The notes under the pieces were generated by a model. The model ran no database searches, was not told the origin of the DNA, and worked only from the letters and a program-made list of their open reading frames with translations. The translations under genes were made by a program, and so were the position numbers. Positions 60,872 through 64,000 of a DNA stretch of 64,000 nt are shown here, in pieces (the first letter of the stretch is position 1; every line of letters starts with the position of its first letter). The stretch is from Lachnospiraceae bacterium (GTDB lineage Bacteria > Bacillota > Clostridia > Oscillospirales > Ruminococcaceae), in assembly GCA_023664705.1 (NCBI GenBank), contig JAMPFE010000006.1, positions 14,207-78,206 of the forward strand, given 5' to 3'.

Positions 60872-61834
60872 TTATCTTCCGAGCAGAACGCAGTTCCAGC
60901 CCTCTTCGGTTTTGGAAGATATTTCCTTCCAGCCGTTTTCGGAGAGCGCCGTCTTTACCTCGCCGAGGCGCTCGTCGATCACGCCCGAGACGATAAGCCT
61001 GCCGCCGTCCTTGATAAAGCCCTTGAACAGCGGGCTCATCGCGATTATCACGTCCGCGACGATGTTCGCGCAGACGACGTCGTAGCCGCCGCCTATGCTT
61101 TCGCGGAGCTTTTCGTCCTCGATTATATTGCCGCAATATGCCTTGAAGCTTGCGAAATCGTTCTTTTCGAGGTTCTCCGAGGCGGTCTTTACGGCGTTCT
61201 CGAAGATATCGCATATCGCGGCGCTTTCCGCGCCGAGCAGCAGCGCCGCTATCGAGAGTATGCCGCTTCCGCAGCCGAGGTCGAGCACGCGCTCGCCGCC
61301 CTTTATCGTATCCTCGAGCGTCTCCATAACCATTTTGGTGGTGTGGTGCTGTCCCGTGCCGAACGTGGAGGCGGGGTCTATCTCGAGTATCTTGTCGCCG
61401 TCATTCGGCTCAACGTCCTCCCACGAGGGCTTTATGACAAGGCTCTTGCCGACCCTGAACGGCTTGTAGTATTTTTTCCAGTTGTTCGCCCAATCCTCTT
61501 CCCTGACGTTGGCGAGCGCCAGACGGATATTGCCGTAGTAGCCGTCGGAGTTGTTTGCCTTGTAGCTCTCCACCAAGCCGCGTATCGCCGCGAGGGTCTC
61601 GTGTCCTTGGGCGTTCTCGTGGACGTACAGCGTGATGTGCGGCTCGACGGTTTTCAGCCCCATAAGCTCGTCGTCGACGTAATCCCAGTTTGCGTTTTTG
61701 TCCGCGAGGAAGTCCTCGAAATCGGCGCTGTCCCGTATGATAAAACCGTTTATGCCGTACTCGGTCAGCGCGCCCGTTATCCCGTCTATCGCCTGCGACG
61801 AGGTGTATATATCAATTTGTATAAAGCTGTCCAT
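60872..61834 (-). CDS. prmA: Ribosomal protein L11 methyltransferase
   Basis: A 320-residue SAM-dependent enzyme: RPFRVGKSLVIKPSWE-type segment, DPASTFGTGQHHTTKMVMET, VLDLGCGSGILSIAALLLGA (SAM loop) and CANIVADVIIAMSP. It trimethylates L11. Start ATG 61834 follows GGAGGATAAA; the frame to 61852 starts before the ribosome site. First gene of the operon that ends with mutL. Confidence 0.95.
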   Translation of the reverse strand: MDSFIQIDIYTSSQAIDGITGALTEYGINGFIIRDSADFEDFLADKNANWDYVDDELMGLKTVEPHITLYVHENAQGHETLAAIRGLVESYKANNSDGYYGNIRLALANVREEDWANNWKKYYKPFRVGKSLVIKPSWEDVEPNDGDKILEIDPASTFGTGQHHTTKMVMETLEDTIKGGERVLDLGCGSGILSIAALLLGAESAAICDIFENAVKTASENLEKNDFASFKAYCGNIIEDEKLRESIGGGYDVVCANIVADVIIAMSPLFKGFIKDGGRLIVSGVIDERLGEVKTALSENGWKEISSKTEEGWNCVLLGR

Positions 61835-61877
61835 TTTATCCTCCGAAAGCATAACTTTCCATTAAACAATCATATTT

Positions 61878-61906
61878 ATTATACTACATATTGTAGAAAA
61901 AATCAA
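61878..61906 (-). promoter_or_regulatory. Sigma-A promoter of the prmA-mutL operon
   Basis: Minus strand TTGATT (61906-61901), 17-bp spacer, TATAAT (61883-61878), 43 nt before ATG 61834. The eight genes downstream are spaced by at most 52 nt or overlap. Confidence 0.8.
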
Positions 61907-62054
61907 GGCATAAAATATATTTTGCGTGATTTTTTTGTATATTTTTCATAAAAATAAATACAAGCGAAAATGCTTTGTGCAATTTTTATAAAATGAAAAG
62001 CACCCGAATTTTTTGACGAAAAATGCCGAAAAGAATTTTCGGCGCTTCCGTCAA

Positions 62055-62083
62055 TTGAAAATATTTTGCGTTCGTGTTACAAT
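62055..62083 (+). promoter_or_regulatory. Sigma-A promoter of the XRE gene
   Basis: TTGAAA (62055-62060), 17-bp spacer, TACAAT (62078-62083) with TGT before it; leader of about 105 nt. The rest of the 61835-62192 gap is A/T-rich with nothing else seen. Confidence 0.65.
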
Positions 62084-62192
62084 GAATTACACAAAGCGGC
62101 GCACTGCCCGCAAGCATTTTTCCGTTGACCCCAAGCATTCAGGATATACCCTCCTTGGAGCACATGAGAAAAAACAGAACGGAGGATATAAA

Positions 62193-62465
62193 ATGAACAG
62201 ATTTGACGACACCGCCCTGAAAAAGGAATTCGGCGCGATAATACGCGAAAGACGGACGAAAAAGCAGCTCACCCAAGAAAAGCTGTCGGAAATGACGGGG
62301 ATAACCGTGGTATATCTGCGCGACCTCGAAAACGGAGTATACGCGGCGACGTGGGTCATATGGCTGAGGCTCTGTACGGTCCTCGAGCTTGACATACCGA
62401 AGTTTCAGAAGAAATATATCTGCCCTCAGCTTGCAAAAAGGGAGAAAACGCTGCGGCTTCATTAA
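62193..62465 (+). CDS. XRE-family helix-turn-helix regulator
   Basis: A 90-residue DNA-binding protein. HTH from FGAIIRERRTKKQLTQEKLS to MTGITVVYLRDLENGVY; a short tail with a basic end. ATG 62193 follows GGAGGATATAAA; a longer frame from 62013 runs through the promoter and was rejected. Single gene, opposite to ilvC; no toxin or phage partner in view. Confidence 0.88.
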   Translation: MNRFDDTALKKEFGAIIRERRTKKQLTQEKLSEMTGITVVYLRDLENGVYAATWVIWLRLCTVLELDIPKFQKKYICPQLAKREKTLRLH

Positions 62466-62471
62466 CGCAAT

Positions 62472-62495
62472 GATCCCCCTGCTTACAGGGGGATC
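62472..62495. terminator. Hairpin between the XRE gene and ilvC
   Basis: GATCCCCCTG-CTTA-CAGGGGGATC, a perfect 10-bp stem in the 53 nt between two convergent genes. The T-tract on either side is weak. Confidence 0.6.
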
Positions 62496-62518
62496 GCTCG
62501 TTATTTATGCCGATAAGA

Positions 62519-63511
<993 letters not shown>

Positions 63512-63579
63512 AATAATTTATCTCCTTCATACAATTTTATTTCGACGCCTTTTGGCGAGGATTTCCTAATTTTTCACGG

Positions 63580-64000
63580 TCACTTGACGGAAACAGCCTG
63601 CTCGCCCTTTTGTACGGCGATAGTGCCCGTGCGGACTATCTCCTTTATCCCGTAGGGACGGAGAAGCTCCTCGAAATTGTTGATATTCTGGGCGTTGTCC
63701 GACATTTCGATGGTGACGGAGCCCGCCGAGATATCCGATATTTTCCCGTGGAACAGCTCGCAGATGCTCAGCACCTCGGGGCGCTGCTTTGCCGTGCAGC
63801 TTATTTTTATCAGCACCAGCTCGCGGCTGACCATGCTCTCGGGAACGAGCGTTTTTACCTTTATAACGTCTATCAGCTTGTTGAGCTGCTTTTCTATCTG
63901 CTCGAGCGTGTAATCGCTGCCGTCCGCGACTATCGTTATTCTCGACACGTTCTCGTCGTCGGTAACGCCCACGGCGAGGCTGTCGATATTGAACCCGCGC
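63580..64000 (-). CDS. ilvN: Acetolactate synthase small subunit, 3' part
   Basis: The visible 139 residues lack the N-terminus, which lies beyond the right edge; the frame is open there (RGFNIDSLAVGVTDDENVSR). This is the second half of the ACT domain plus the C-terminal domain (KLIDVIKVKTL, SRELVLIKI, FHGKISDISAGSVTIEM, LLRPYGIKEIVRTG). It regulates the catalytic subunit IlvB by valine feedback. Upstream partner ilvB is expected outside the window. Confidence 0.93.
   Translation of the reverse strand, partial: RGFNIDSLAVGVTDDENVSRITIVADGSDYTLEQIEKQLNKLIDVIKVKTLVPESMVSRELVLIKISCTAKQRPEVLSICELFHGKISDISAGSVTIEMSDNAQNINNFEELLRPYGIKEIVRTGTIAVQKGEQAVSVK

Overview
The window reads as a chromosomal segment of an anaerobic low-G+C-lineage Gram-positive, most likely a Clostridia member related to Ruminococcaceae/Oscillospiraceae. 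Evidence: Bacillota gene orders (ylmE-sepF-ylmH-divIVA-ileS-lspA-rluD; ywiB-argS; miaB-ylbF-mutS-mutL; miaA-hfq), SpoVG, YfhO, a split transketolase, a secreted GH5 glucanase, strong AGGAGG-type ribosome sites and sigma-A promoters nearly all with a 17-bp spacer. The body is moderately G+C-rich; bases 1-6000 are visibly A+T-richer. No rRNA, tRNA or CRISPR array was seen.

Bases 1-6007 are a graveyard of mobile and defence genes: the tail of an IS4-like transposase; a DUF262-HNH nuclease gene with an in-frame amber codon; an unknown gene split by an IS30 element (26-bp inverted repeats, 12-bp flanking direct repeat); an N-terminal stub of a cysteine desulfurase; and the 3' part of a large serine recombinase cut by an IS110 element at a CT core. 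In the IS110 element the two ends would form an ideal promoter on circularisation, upstream of a probable bridge RNA. The desulfurase stub beside a DUF262-HNH gene suggests, but does not prove, a decayed DNA sulfur-modification defence island.

Bases 6190-31000 are cell-envelope and housekeeping genes: an NlpC/P60 protein that has lost its catalytic residues, a FapA-like (DUF342) protein, HAD phosphatase, secG, rnr, then a three-gene operon of a large FtsK/EssC-like protein with degenerate ATPase modules, an Hpt phosphotransfer protein and a REC-HD-GYP response regulator; next VanY-like peptidase, murC-pepV, spoVG, and ddl-ywiB-argS-yfhO-nudF, galE, GH5 and split transketolase.

Bases 32000-45800 hold two tandem uncharacterised paralogues, a HAD phosphatase, an LRR-like protein, rluD, lspA, then ileS-divIVA-ylmH-sepF-ylmE, an HlyD-like protein, hfq and miaA. 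Bases 46700-50840 are a repeat hot spot between miaA-hfq and mutS-mutL, two blocks that are often neighbours: eight decayed copies of the 3' end of a TfoX-like gene, eight consecutive perfect hairpins, a 262-bp non-coding repeat also found at 16.7 kb, and five to six decayed copies of an araC-type gene start fused to the tail of mutL. The window ends with the prmA-recD2-comF-crcB-miaB-ylbF-mutS-mutL operon (read leftward from a promoter near 61.9 kb), an XRE regulator, ilvC and the partial ilvN.
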